From assembly GCA_001920415.1 (NCBI GenBank), contig MNJR01000153.1, positions 1 through 55,862 of the forward strand: a stretch of DNA of 55,862 nt, written 5' to 3'. Both the position numbers and the translations under genes were made by a program. Shown piece by piece: positions 18,668 through 28,100 of the stretch. The notes under the pieces were generated by a model. It was not told the DNA's origin. It ran no database searches and saw nothing but the letters and a program-made list of their open reading frames with translations. This DNA comes from Acidobacteria bacterium 13_1_20CM_3_53_8 (lineage in GTDB: Bacteria > Acidobacteriota > Blastocatellia > Pyrinomonadales > Pyrinomonadaceae). Position 1 is the stretch's first letter. Every line of letters starts with the position of its first letter.

Positions 18668-20262
18668 GTGAAGTTCTCCAAAAGCCTTTTATCTTGAAAA
18701 CAACAAGCGCAGAGCGCCCGGATTTCAAGGCTTACATGCCAGCCGTTCTGGCCGTCGCCGCTTCGCTACTGATGCTCATCTTGAGAATCCAATTCGGCGG
18801 CGCTCATTTCATAGCCGACAGCGGCTTGATGCTTCTCGCATTAGCCTGCTACTTGACCGCAGCAGTTTTTCACCTGACGAACCTCTATGCGCCTTCTACA
18901 ACCGCGCAGAGATTTGGATTGTGGCTGGCAACGTCCGGCGTCTTCTTCAACCTGTCTAGCTGGCTGGTGCGCTGGGTCAACGCGCGCGATCAGGAAGTCG
19001 CTGTGATTTTGCGCAACGGCGGCGAAATCCCTTGGTTCTTCCGCTACATCCCGTTCGCAAATCTTTACGATCTGAGTCTGGCCTTCGCGTTCGGCGCTGG
19101 AATAACAACGCTACTCATCGCGCATCGCAAGAATTTTAGATTCCTGGGCGCACTCTCTCTGCCGCTCGCTTCATTGATTCTAGTGTTGGCGCGCTTCATT
19201 GGCGACGAGTTGATTAACCTTCCGCCCGTTCTGGATTCCTACTGGCGACCGATTCACGTTGGCACAGCTTCGCTCTCTTACGGCGTCGCGCTCGTCTGCT
19301 TCGCCGTCGCTGTGGTCTATCTCTTGAAAGACAGGACGAAGCCGGAGGCTATGGCTATATGGACGAGCATCTTCTCGCTCTCGATTATCGCTACGATAAG
19401 CAAGTTCTCCGTGCTCACTTCAGCGACGTACAGCGCTTCGACGATGATGATGGGAAGCAGCGGAAGGCGTATGCCCATTCCGCTACGCGCTGATATTCCT
19501 TTCGTTGGGCCAATCCTAGTTATCACCGCGCTCCTTCTCGTCGGCGTGATTGTTACATTTGGAATTTATCTGGCGAAGAATGATGAGAAGATGCGCGCCA
19601 TCGGCCACTGGTTCTTGAGACTATCGCTCGTTGCGCAAGGTATCGGAATCGCAACGTTGATCTCTCAAATCAAGTCTTTGACGAACATCACATCTCACAT
19701 CAGCACTAGCCAGTACGCATGGTTCGGCAAGTGGCTCTTTGAGCAGCAGGGGATGAGGCCGGGCGAGGTGGCGCAAATTAGCTCCGCGCAGCTTTATCAG
19801 GCCGCAGAGCAGTTCGTGCAGCAGAAAGGGCAGATGCTAGCGCTGAGCACTAATGGAAATCCAGTAGAGCTTTCCGCTCTCATCACGGCTCTGACGGCCA
19901 CGTTCTTCGTCATCCTTTTCAGCTTTCGCACAGAACGTCTTCGTGAAGCGCTGCCCGCTTTGGAGAAGCTAGATTCGCTCATGTACAAGACGGCGAGCGT
20001 AACGTTTGCTCTGCTGGCAATGCTCTTGATTACCGGAGCTATCTGGGCAAATGAATCATGGGGAGCTTACTGGAGTTGGGATTCTAAAGAGGTAGGAGCA
20101 TTAGTAGCGTGGCTAACTTACGCAGCTTACCTGCACACGCGCATAGCTCGTGGATGGACTGGCAGACGCTCCGCATACTTCGCAATCGTAGGTTTCCTTC
20201 TAATCATTTTTACATATTTGGGAGTCAGCTACTTGTTGCCCGGCCTCCACTCGTATGCGTGA
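18664..20262 (+). CDS. ccsA: CcsA cytochrome c synthetase
   Basis: A 532-residue polytopic protein of System II heme attachment. The diagnostic tryptophan-rich WWD-type motif WGAYWSWDSKEVGALVAWL lies near residue 470, and several conserved His residues (for example in YWRPIHVGTASLSYGVAL) could ligate heme. It is longer than the usual 300-400-residue CcsA because of an extended N-terminal membrane region and a soluble insertion at about 340-400. It overlaps resB by 4 bases, and its TGA overlaps a GTG that could start the following small gene. Confidence 0.93.
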   Translation: MSEVLQKPFILKTTSAERPDFKAYMPAVLAVAASLLMLILRIQFGGAHFIADSGLMLLALACYLTAAVFHLTNLYAPSTTAQRFGLWLATSGVFFNLSSWLVRWVNARDQEVAVILRNGGEIPWFFRYIPFANLYDLSLAFAFGAGITTLLIAHRKNFRFLGALSLPLASLILVLARFIGDELINLPPVLDSYWRPIHVGTASLSYGVALVCFAVAVVYLLKDRTKPEAMAIWTSIFSLSIIATISKFSVLTSATYSASTMMMGSSGRRMPIPLRADIPFVGPILVITALLLVGVIVTFGIYLAKNDEKMRAIGHWFLRLSLVAQGIGIATLISQIKSLTNITSHISTSQYAWFGKWLFEQQGMRPGEVAQISSAQLYQAAEQFVQQKGQMLALSTNGNPVELSALITALTATFFVILFSFRTERLREALPALEKLDSLMYKTASVTFALLAMLLITGAIWANESWGAYWSWDSKEVGALVAWLTYAAYLHTRIARGWTGRRSAYFAIVGFLLIIFTYLGVSYLLPGLHSYA

Positions 20263-20303
20263 GAGAGACGGCTAGCGGTTGCGCGAGCGCGCCGAAACAG
20301 TTT

Positions 20304-20594
20304 ATGGAAATTGAAGCGGGAAAATCAGATGAGAGCTTGCGGCAAATTGATTTAGGCCGGGAGATCAGCGCGATTCAAGATCAGCTACAGGAGATCGCAC
20401 GCGCGGAGATGGCGCGCCAACGTCGGCGCTTGGGCCAACTCAGTCCTGAACAGGAACATGCCGTCGAAGCGTTGCTCATCTCTACTATTAATAAGATCTC
20501 GAATCCAGTCATAGAGCAGATGCGGCGCTCCTTTGATGAGGGACAGGTTGAGCGAGTGAACCGATGGCGCAGCGTCTTTGTGCCCGTATATTGA
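20304..20594 (+). CDS. Orphan glutamyl-tRNA reductase-like dimerisation domain
   Basis: A 96-residue protein from the ATG at 20304; a GTG at 20259 that overlaps the ccsA stop would give 111 residues. The segment RRLGQLSPEQEHAVEALLIS, then TINKISNPVIEQMRR, resembles the C-terminal dimerisation helix bundle of HemA (PF00745 type). No catalytic or NADPH-binding domain is present here or upstream. ccsA/hemX genes are often followed by hemA, so this may be a hemA remnant or a stand-alone domain retained for another job. Family assignment is by motif resemblance only. Confidence 0.6.
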   Translation: MEIEAGKSDESLRQIDLGREISAIQDQLQEIARAEMARQRRRLGQLSPEQEHAVEALLISTINKISNPVIEQMRRSFDEGQVERVNRWRSVFVPVY

Positions 20595-20624
20595 GATCGT
20601 TTCCTTCAAGCTAGCAGGTGATTT

Positions 20625-21353
20625 ATGAATAAAGACAACGTCCTCTTTGCAATTATAGGCTTACTGGTCGGCCTGATCGTGGGCTTCATGTTCGCCAATA
20701 GCGTCAACCAGCGCAGCAGTGCCGCTCCGCTCGCGCAAATGTCGCAAGCAGCAGCGCTGCCGCCCAATCATCCGCCGATTACTTCAAACACAGGTCAGGA
20801 AGCGGGGCCGGACATGGCGGCTGTGCAGGCTGCCGTGAAGGTGGCAAGGGATCAGCCGGATAATTTCGAGGCGCAGACGAAGGTCGCGGAATTTTATTAT
20901 CAGGTTCAGCGCTACGACGATGCGTTACAATTTTTGAAGCGCGCGAATCAGTTGCGCCCCGAAGATTACGAGACAATCGTACAGTTGGGCAACGTGAACT
21001 TCGATGCAACTCACTACGAAGAGGCGGAGAGATGGTACACGGCGGCGCTTCAAAAGAAGGCGGACGATGTCAACGTCCGCACAGACCTCGGCCTGACTTT
21101 CATGTTCCGCGAGCCTGCTGATCTGGATCGCGCGATTTCGGAATTTCGTCGCTCGCTCGAACGCGACGCTGCGCACGTGCAGACGCTGCAAAACCTGACG
21201 GTCGCTTATACGCGCAAAGGCGACGCGGGCGCAGCGCAGGCAACGCTCAACAAATTGCAAGAGGTAAGCCCCAACAATCCGGCTATCGCTTCGCTTCGCT
21301 CGGATTTGGAGAATCTGCGTTCCGCACCGGCTAGAACTGCCGGGACACAGTAG
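20625..21353 (+). CDS. Membrane-anchored TPR protein, CcmI/CcmH-like
   Basis: A 242-residue protein with one N-terminal transmembrane helix (VLFAIIGLLVGLIVGFMFAN), a flexible Pro/Ala/Gln-rich linker, then at least four tetratricopeptide repeats at about 75-225 (for example AEFYYQVQRYDDALQFLKRA and QLGNVNFDATHYEEAERWY). TPR proteins anchored this way hold apocytochromes during maturation in other systems. Position between the heme-attachment and heme-synthesis genes supports a similar role, but this is inference. A CAGGTG lies before the ATG. Confidence 0.8.
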   Translation: MNKDNVLFAIIGLLVGLIVGFMFANSVNQRSSAAPLAQMSQAAALPPNHPPITSNTGQEAGPDMAAVQAAVKVARDQPDNFEAQTKVAEFYYQVQRYDDALQFLKRANQLRPEDYETIVQLGNVNFDATHYEEAERWYTAALQKKADDVNVRTDLGLTFMFREPADLDRAISEFRRSLERDAAHVQTLQNLTVAYTRKGDAGAAQATLNKLQEVSPNNPAIASLRSDLENLRSAPARTAGTQ

Positions 21354-21385
21354 CGCCTCGGAAAGAGTCATAAGGAGATTCTCCG

Positions 21386-22771
21386 ATGCAGGCCACGATT
21401 TCAGCGGCGTCCGAGCTTTTGAAGAAGTACGATGTGCCGGGGCCGCGTTACACAAGCTATCCGACAATCGTCTACTGGGACGACAACCCGACCGTTGAAG
21501 ACTGGACGGCGAGCGTTGCTCAGGCTCTTGATGAGACGGAGCGGGTGGCGGGCGGCGCGGGCTTGTACATTCACATCCCTTTCTGCCGCTCGCTCTGCAC
21601 CTACTGCGGCTGCAACACGCGCATCACGCGCCACACGGAAGCGAGCAAGCCTTACGTCGAGACAGTGCTGAAAGAGTGGTCGCTCTATCGCCGGAAACTT
21701 GAGCGTCAGCATCCGATTCCCTTAACCGAAATACATCTGGGCGGCGGCACTCCGACCTTTCTGCCGCCGGACGAGTTAGCCCAACTGATCGAAGGGATTC
21801 TATCCCACGCGCTTTTAACTCCCGATGCGGAGTTTTCCATAGAAGCAGACCCGCGAACGACAACGAAAGAGCAGCTATTGATGCTCGCACGTCTGGGCTT
21901 TCGTCGTCTGAGTCTTGGCATTCAGGATTTCGATGCGCGCGTGCAAGACATAGTGAACCGTATTCAAACGGAAGAACAGGTGCGCGCAGTGACGATGGAG
22001 GCACGCGCCGCAGGCTTCACGAGCATCAACTATGATTTGATTTACGGCCTTCCGTTTCAGACCCTCAAAAGCGTCGAGCAGACTATTGAAGCCGTCAGAC
22101 GACTCAGGCCAGACCGCATAGCCTTCTACGCCTACGCGCACGTTCCTTGGATCAAGCCGGGACAGCGCCGTTTCACAGAGATGGACTTGCCATCGGGCGA
22201 AGAGAAGCGCGCTCTTTATGAGTTGGGTCGAGCGCTTTTGGAAGAAGCGGGCTACCGTGAAATCGGTATGGATCATTTCGCGCTCGAAACAGATTCGCTC
22301 TGGCGGGCTTCCGCCGAGGGTACGCTTCATCGCAATTTCATGGGCTACATCACGCGACAAAGCGCACCTTTAATCGGACTTGGCGTCTCTTCAATCAGCG
22401 ATTCGTGGAGCGTTTTCACGCAGAACGAGAAGAAGCTTGAAGATTATGTGGCGCGCATCAAGCGTGACGAACTTCCAATCTTTCGCGGTCATCAATTGAC
22501 GAAAGAAGACCGAATACTTCGCCGCCACATTCTCAACCTGATGACGCGCTTCGAGACCTCTTGGGAGAGCCGCGAGCTTTACGTTCCGTTTCTTGAGACT
22601 GTGAACGAAAGACTCGCTGAGATGCGACGTGATGGATTGGTCAAACTTTCAGACAAGCGTTGTGAAGTTACAGCAGACGGCAGGCCGTTTTTGCGCAACG
22701 TCTGCATGGCATTCGACGCGCGGCTAGTGCGCAAAGTCCCGGCCACGCAAATCTTCAGCAGGACGATTTAG
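21386..22771 (+). CDS. hemN: Oxygen-independent coproporphyrinogen III oxidase (radical SAM)
   Basis: A 461-residue radical SAM enzyme converting coproporphyrinogen III to protoporphyrinogen IX without oxygen. The Cys motif is YIHIPFCRSLCTYCGCNTRI (CX3CX2CxC) near residue 60, followed by HLGGGTPTFL and the SIEADPRTTT block typical of true HemN. Its length matches HemN (about 455) rather than the shorter HemW. GGAG precedes the ATG. Oxygen independence fits the anaerobic cytochrome programme of the region. Confidence 0.94.
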   Translation: MQATISAASELLKKYDVPGPRYTSYPTIVYWDDNPTVEDWTASVAQALDETERVAGGAGLYIHIPFCRSLCTYCGCNTRITRHTEASKPYVETVLKEWSLYRRKLERQHPIPLTEIHLGGGTPTFLPPDELAQLIEGILSHALLTPDAEFSIEADPRTTTKEQLLMLARLGFRRLSLGIQDFDARVQDIVNRIQTEEQVRAVTMEARAAGFTSINYDLIYGLPFQTLKSVEQTIEAVRRLRPDRIAFYAYAHVPWIKPGQRRFTEMDLPSGEEKRALYELGRALLEEAGYREIGMDHFALETDSLWRASAEGTLHRNFMGYITRQSAPLIGLGVSSISDSWSVFTQNEKKLEDYVARIKRDELPIFRGHQLTKEDRILRRHILNLMTRFETSWESRELYVPFLETVNERLAEMRRDGLVKLSDKRCEVTADGRPFLRNVCMAFDARLVRKVPATQIFSRTI

Positions 22772-22800
22772 AAGAAATGTGTCTAGGCAATCCAGGAAAA

Positions 22801-23802
22801 ATGAGAATTGTAAACGCCGGTAGAGTGAAGTCGGGAAGAGTGAAAACAGGTGTTGCGCTCCTGAATTTCGGCGGCCCTTGGACGCTCAATGATGTGAAGC
22901 CGTTCCTGTACAAGCTCTTCGTCAACCCGTCTGTTCTTGTTGGCGTGCCTGCGCCACTGCGTCAGCTTCTAGCTTTCACCATAGCGCAGGTCAAAGGGCC
23001 GTCTTCAATTAGAAGTTATAAGTCAATCGGCGGCGGCTCGCCTCAACTCGAATGGACAGAAGTTCAGGCGGCAGGGTTGCGCGAGTTGTTGGACGATTCG
23101 GTGCGCATTGAGATAGGAATGCGCAGCGCAGAGCCTTCAATCGAGTGCGCGCTTCGCAGGTTGAAAGAATGGGGCGCGGAGAAGCTGATACTTCTACCGC
23201 TCTTCCCGCATTACTCTACGACTACGAGCGGAACGTGCTTTCACGAAGCGATAGATGCCCTAAAGCGTTTGAACTGGAATCCCCCCTTTCGAGAGATTTT
23301 CAACTGGCCTGACCATGACGGCTACACAGGCTTGCTGCGACGGACTGTTGATGAAGTGGTGGCTGAAGCCGAATACGAAAGAGGAAAGGCCAGCGATCCC
23401 ATTCACATACTCTTTTCTGCCCATTCGCTCCCGATGAAGATAGTAAATTCAGGCGACCCGTATCCATTTGACATCAAGCGAACAATAAAAGCTGTAACGC
23501 GAGGCCTGGAGCATCCCTGGTCTCTCTGTTTCCAATCGCGCAACGGACGATTGCCGTGGCTTCAACCCTATCTTGAAGACGAGATAAAGCGTTTGGCAAA
23601 GGAAGGCGTGCGCCGCCTCGTCGTCATCCCTGTCAGTTTCGTTAGCGACCACATCGAAACGCTCTACGAATTGGATCAGCTTTATGCCGATTTGGCCCGC
23701 GAGCATGGCGTCACGCATTACTACCGCGCTCGCGCGTTCAACGGCGACCCGGAGTTTCCGCGCGTGCTGCGCTCAATTTTAGCGGAGGCCGCGTCGTGCT
23801 AG
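22801..23802 (+). CDS. hemH: Ferrochelatase
   Basis: About 333 residues from the ATG at 22801, which has AGGA 5 bases upstream; an ATG at 22777 adds 8 residues. It inserts iron into the porphyrin ring. Family features are the start VALLNFGGPWTLNDVKPFL, LPLFPHYSTTTSGT, the active-site His in FSAHSLPMK, and RLVVIPVSFVSDHIETLYEL with the acidic cluster. It follows hemN by about 30 bases and overlaps hemG, completing the last steps to heme. Confidence 0.94.
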   Translation: MRIVNAGRVKSGRVKTGVALLNFGGPWTLNDVKPFLYKLFVNPSVLVGVPAPLRQLLAFTIAQVKGPSSIRSYKSIGGGSPQLEWTEVQAAGLRELLDDSVRIEIGMRSAEPSIECALRRLKEWGAEKLILLPLFPHYSTTTSGTCFHEAIDALKRLNWNPPFREIFNWPDHDGYTGLLRRTVDEVVAEAEYERGKASDPIHILFSAHSLPMKIVNSGDPYPFDIKRTIKAVTRGLEHPWSLCFQSRNGRLPWLQPYLEDEIKRLAKEGVRRLVVIPVSFVSDHIETLYELDQLYADLAREHGVTHYYRARAFNGDPEFPRVLRSILAEAASC

Positions 23803-25088
23803 GCTCACTCGATTCGACAAGGCGTGAAGTCACAATCGTCGGCGCAGGAATTGCCGGAATGCTCGCCGCCTACGCGCTGGACAAAAAGGGCTATCAAGTA
23901 ACTTTGCTGGAGAGCAGCGAGCGTGCGGGCGGCCTCATCAGTACACGCAGAACCGCATACGGTATAGCAGAAACCGCTGCTCATTCTCTGCTTACCACGC
24001 CAGCCGTTAGAGAATTTTGTCGAGAGTTGGGTGTAGAGCTTATCGAAGTGCGCAAAGGTTCGCGCGCAAGATACATCGTGCGAGACGGAAAGCTAAAAAA
24101 ATTTCCTCTCAGCATAAGAGAAGCTGCGGACGCGGCATTCCGCGCCGCGTTCGCTCGCGCAGAGAATCACGCTGACGCATTGACGCTGGACGCATGGGGC
24201 CGGAAACATCTTGGCGATGCGGCGCTCGAATATCTTTTGACTCCATTCGTTAGAGGAATTTATGGAGTCCAGCCAGACGAGCTTGGCGTGGCCGCCGCTT
24301 TTCCTTCGCTCACACTCGCGCCGGGCGCGACACTGCTGGGCGCGATGCTGCGAAAATCTTTGCGCCGTTCTTCGTCTGAGAACAGGCAGAGGAAAGATGA
24401 AGGCAAGCGTATGGTCGCGCCTCTTCATGGGATGGGCGATCTCGTGGAGCGCCTTGAGAAGCGCTTGGAGCGGAATCTTGGAGACCGTTTTCGCAAAGGT
24501 GTGCGTGTGGACGTTCTTCCTGATGCGCCGAACGTTTTGCTCGCCGTTCCGGCTTATGCTGCCGCCAATCTGCTTGAGGTTGAATCGCCTGTTTTAAGCA
24601 ACAAGCTTCGGGAAATTGAGTACACTCCTCTAGTTTCCGTAACAGTATTCGTCTCGCGCTTATCATTTACGAAACCGATCAAAGGCGTGGGCGCGCTCGT
24701 CGCCGCAAATGAGAATCGCAAGTGTCTGGGAATCCTTTTCACTTCAAGCTCATTTGAGGAGAGAGTTTTTGACGAATCACGCCATGCTTCCTTCACAATC
24801 TTATTTGGCGGAACGTCGCAACCGCAATGGGTTTCCGCTTCTGATGAAGAGATTAGAATGGCTGTGCGCGAAGAACTGGCGACGCTTTTGAATATTGAAG
24901 GCGAGCCGTTGGAACTGGTCATCAATCGCTGGCCTCGCGCGATTCCGCGTTACTCCGTCCGTCTCCCGCAAATATGGCAAGAGGCGCGTCGTACATGGTG
25001 CGCGCAACCGGGTCGAATTCTTTTTGGAAATTACACGGGGCAAGTCAGCCTGCGCGGGATGATCGAAAGCGCCGCAGCAATGGGATGA
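23796..25088 (+). CDS. hemG: Protoporphyrinogen oxidase (HemG/HemY type)
   Basis: A 430-residue FAD enzyme of the amine-oxidase fold that oxidises protoporphyrinogen or coproporphyrinogen. The dinucleotide site is EVTIVGAGIAGMLAAYAL, followed by LLESSERAGGLISTRRT. Its C-terminal FAD block is GRILFGNYTGQVSLRGMIES. It begins with GTG inside the last codons of hemH (overlap of 7 bases). The TGA stop at 25086-25088 lies in the left arm of a palindrome. HemY-type enzymes usually use oxygen while HemN does not, so the pair could serve both regimes or use another acceptor here. Confidence 0.9.
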   Translation: MLGSLDSTRREVTIVGAGIAGMLAAYALDKKGYQVTLLESSERAGGLISTRRTAYGIAETAAHSLLTTPAVREFCRELGVELIEVRKGSRARYIVRDGKLKKFPLSIREAADAAFRAAFARAENHADALTLDAWGRKHLGDAALEYLLTPFVRGIYGVQPDELGVAAAFPSLTLAPGATLLGAMLRKSLRRSSSENRQRKDEGKRMVAPLHGMGDLVERLEKRLERNLGDRFRKGVRVDVLPDAPNVLLAVPAYAAANLLEVESPVLSNKLREIEYTPLVSVTVFVSRLSFTKPIKGVGALVAANENRKCLGILFTSSSFEERVFDESRHASFTILFGGTSQPQWVSASDEEIRMAVREELATLLNIEGEPLELVINRWPRAIPRYSVRLPQIWQEARRTWCAQPGRILFGNYTGQVSLRGMIESAAAMG

Positions 25089-25162
25089 AGAGGGAGGATG
25101 AAAGAATAATAATTCAAGTTGAATAGCTCTTCTTTCATCCCTCATCCTTCATCTCTCATCCC
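25082..25162. repeat. Palindromic repeat, family B, between convergent hemG and nifJ
   Basis: GGGATGA and GGATGAAAGAA at 25082-25106 are complementary to TTCTTTCATCC and TCATCCC at 25130-25162, with a slightly imperfect middle. The stop codons of both genes lie inside: hemG ends at TGA 25086-25088 in the left arm, and nifJ ends at 25156-25158 in the right arm. It probably acts as a bidirectional terminator or 3' stabiliser. Confidence 0.88.
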
Positions 25163-28100
25163 TGCTTTTCCGCTGCCAGTTGTTTGTAATGTTGCCAGCG
25201 CTGTTGCACAGCCTTCTGCGCCCGCTCAAGAAGGAGCTTCGCCACTTCCGGGTCGCTCTGTTGCAGCATGCGGTAGCGGCCTTCTGTGTAGATGTAGTCC
25301 TGCAAAGGTATCTTCGGGTCGGCGGAGTCTAGCTGTAACGGATTCTTGCCCGCCTCATTGAGCGCAGGGTTGTAGCGATAGAGCGGCCAGTAGCCGGATT
25401 CCACAGCGAGTTTCTGCTGGTGCATCCCCTTCGCTATGTCAATGCCGTGCGCGATGCACTGGCTGTAGGCGATGATGAGCGATGGGCCGTTGTGCGCTTC
25501 GGCTTCAAGGAAAGCCTTGACCGTGTGTGTGTCGTTCGCACCCATTGCCACTTGCGCAATGTAAACGTCGCCGTAACGCATAGCTGTCATCCCCAGGTCT
25601 TTCTTCGGAGTGGGCTTGCCGCCCGCAGCGAACTTCGCCACCGCGCCGAGCGGAGTCGCTTTAGACGATTGCCCGCCCGTGTTTGAGTAAACTTCTGTAT
25701 CAAGAACCAGGATATTGACGTTCTGCCCGCTAGCAAGAACGTGGTCGAGTCCGCCGTAACCAATGTCATATGCCCAACCATCGCCGCCGACAATCCACAC
25801 GCTCTTCTTCACCAGCGCATCACTCAATGTTAGGAGATCGCGCGTCGCTGCTTCGTTACTGCCTGAATATCTCTCTTTAAGTTCTGCAACGCACTCACGC
25901 ATTGTGTTGATAGCTTCATTAGTGGATTGATCTGTCTTTAGTAAACTGTCAGCAAGTTCCTCTCCGATCAATGCTCGCAAGCGCTCGACCAACTGGCGTG
26001 CGTAAGCGTTTTGATGATCCAGCGCCATACGCATGCCCAGACCGAACTCAGCGTTGTCCTCGAAGAGAGAATTAGACCACGCTGGCCCACGACCTTCGCT
26101 GTTGATTGTATAGGGCGTTGTCGGGAGATTCCCGCCGTAGATGCTGGAGCAGCCCGTCGCGTTGGCTATAACGGCGCGGTCGCCAAAGAGTTGAGTGAGA
26201 AGTTTTATGTATGGAGTTTCGCCGCAGCCAGCGCACGCGCCTGAGAACTCGAAGAGCGGTTGCAGCAGTTGCACGTTCTTAACCGAATTGAACTGAAGCT
26301 GCCCGTTCTTGTGCATGTCTGGAATTTTTAGGAAGAAGTCCCAGTTGACGCGCTCACGTTCCCGCAAAGGAAGTTGCGGGTGCATGTTGAGCGCCTTGCG
26401 AGAGACGTTGCTCTTGTCTTTGGCCGGACAAACTTCAACGCACAGTTTACAGCCCGTGCAGTCTTCAACCGCCACTTGAATCGTGTAAAGCTCGTCGGGA
26501 AGTTCGCGCCACTTCGCCGCCATATGCTTGAAACCTTCAGGCGCATCAACGAGAACGCTTTTATCGAAAGTCTTCGCGCGAATAGTAGAATGCGGGCAGA
26601 CCATGACGCACTTGCCGCACTCTATACACAACTCAGTCTCCCAGACGGGCACATCCTGCGCGACGTTGCGCTTCTCCCATTGCGAAGTGCCGAGCGGGTA
26701 AGTTCCATCGAGAGGAAAGGCACTCACAGGAAGTTGGTCGCCGCGACCAGCGATGATCTCCGCCGTAACATTCTGCACGAACTCCGGCGCTTCACGCGAA
26801 ACTGCGGGCGGCATTTCAAACTCGCTGGTCGCATGGACGGGCACAGCCACTTCATGCAGATGAGCCAAGGCTGCATCCACCGCCGCGTAGTTTTGCCTGA
26901 TGACAAGCTCGCCGCGCCTTCCGTAACTCTTCTTGATTGATTCTTTGATCTTCGCTATCGCCTCTTCGCGCGGGAGCACATTGCTTAACCGGAAGAAGCA
27001 GGTCTGCATGATTGTGTTGATGCGATTGCCAAGTCCATTCTCTTTGGCGACGGCGTAGGCGTTGATGGCGTATAGCTTGAGGTGTTTGGCGATGATCTGT
27101 TCTTGCACTGAGCGCGGCAAGTGTTCCCAGACTTCCTCTATAGGATAAGGGCTGTTCAAGAGAAGTGTTGCGCCTTCTTCAGCCGCTCCCAGTACATCGT
27201 AGCGCTCCAAAAAATTGAACTGGTGAACGGCGATGAAGCTCGCGCGCTGAATTAAATAGGTGCTGCGAACGGGACGCGGGCCGAAGCGCAGGTGAGAGAC
27301 GGTCATCGCGCCGGATTTCTTTGAATCGTAAACGAAATAACCCTGCGCGTAATTCGGCGTCTCTTCGCCTATGATCTTGATAGAGTTCTTGTTGGCGCTC
27401 ACAGTCCCGTCAGCGCCTAAGCCCCAGAAGACTGCGCGCACTTGATCTGAAGATTCTGTGCTGAAACTCGCGTCGTAATCCAGACTTGTGAACGTCACAT
27501 CATCCCGGATACCTATGCTGAAATGGTTTTTAGGAGTCTCCTTCGTCATCTCATCAAAGACAGCCTTGACCATCGCAGGCGTGAACTCTTTTGACGCCAG
27601 CCCGTAGCGCCCGCCAATAACGCGCGGCCATTTGTTGAAAGGTGCAGAGCCGTCCGAAAAACTTTCGCTGATGGCCGTGACCACATCCTGATAGAGCGGC
27701 TCGCCCGCAGGCAGAGCTTTGAGCAGATGCTCCGTTGAGAATGGACGGTAGAGTCGTACTTTAACTAAACCAACTTTCTCTCCCTGAGCCAAGAGAGCTT
27801 GAACCGTCTCTTCCGCAGTCTCGCAACCCGAACCCATCATGATGATAATTCGTTCGGCGTCCGTCGCGCCCGTGTAATCGAAGAGGTGATATTGCCTTCC
27901 CGTGATCGCGGCGAACTTGTTCATCAACTGCTGCACGATGGTTGGAGTTTCCAGATAAAAAGGGTTGGCACGTTCGCGCGATTGGAAGAAGACGTCAGGG
28001 TTCTGCGCCGTGCCGCGCATCACCGGATGATCCGGCGAAAGAGCGCGTGCGCGGTGCGCTCGAACAAGCTCGTCATCAATCATCGCGCGTATGTCTTCTT

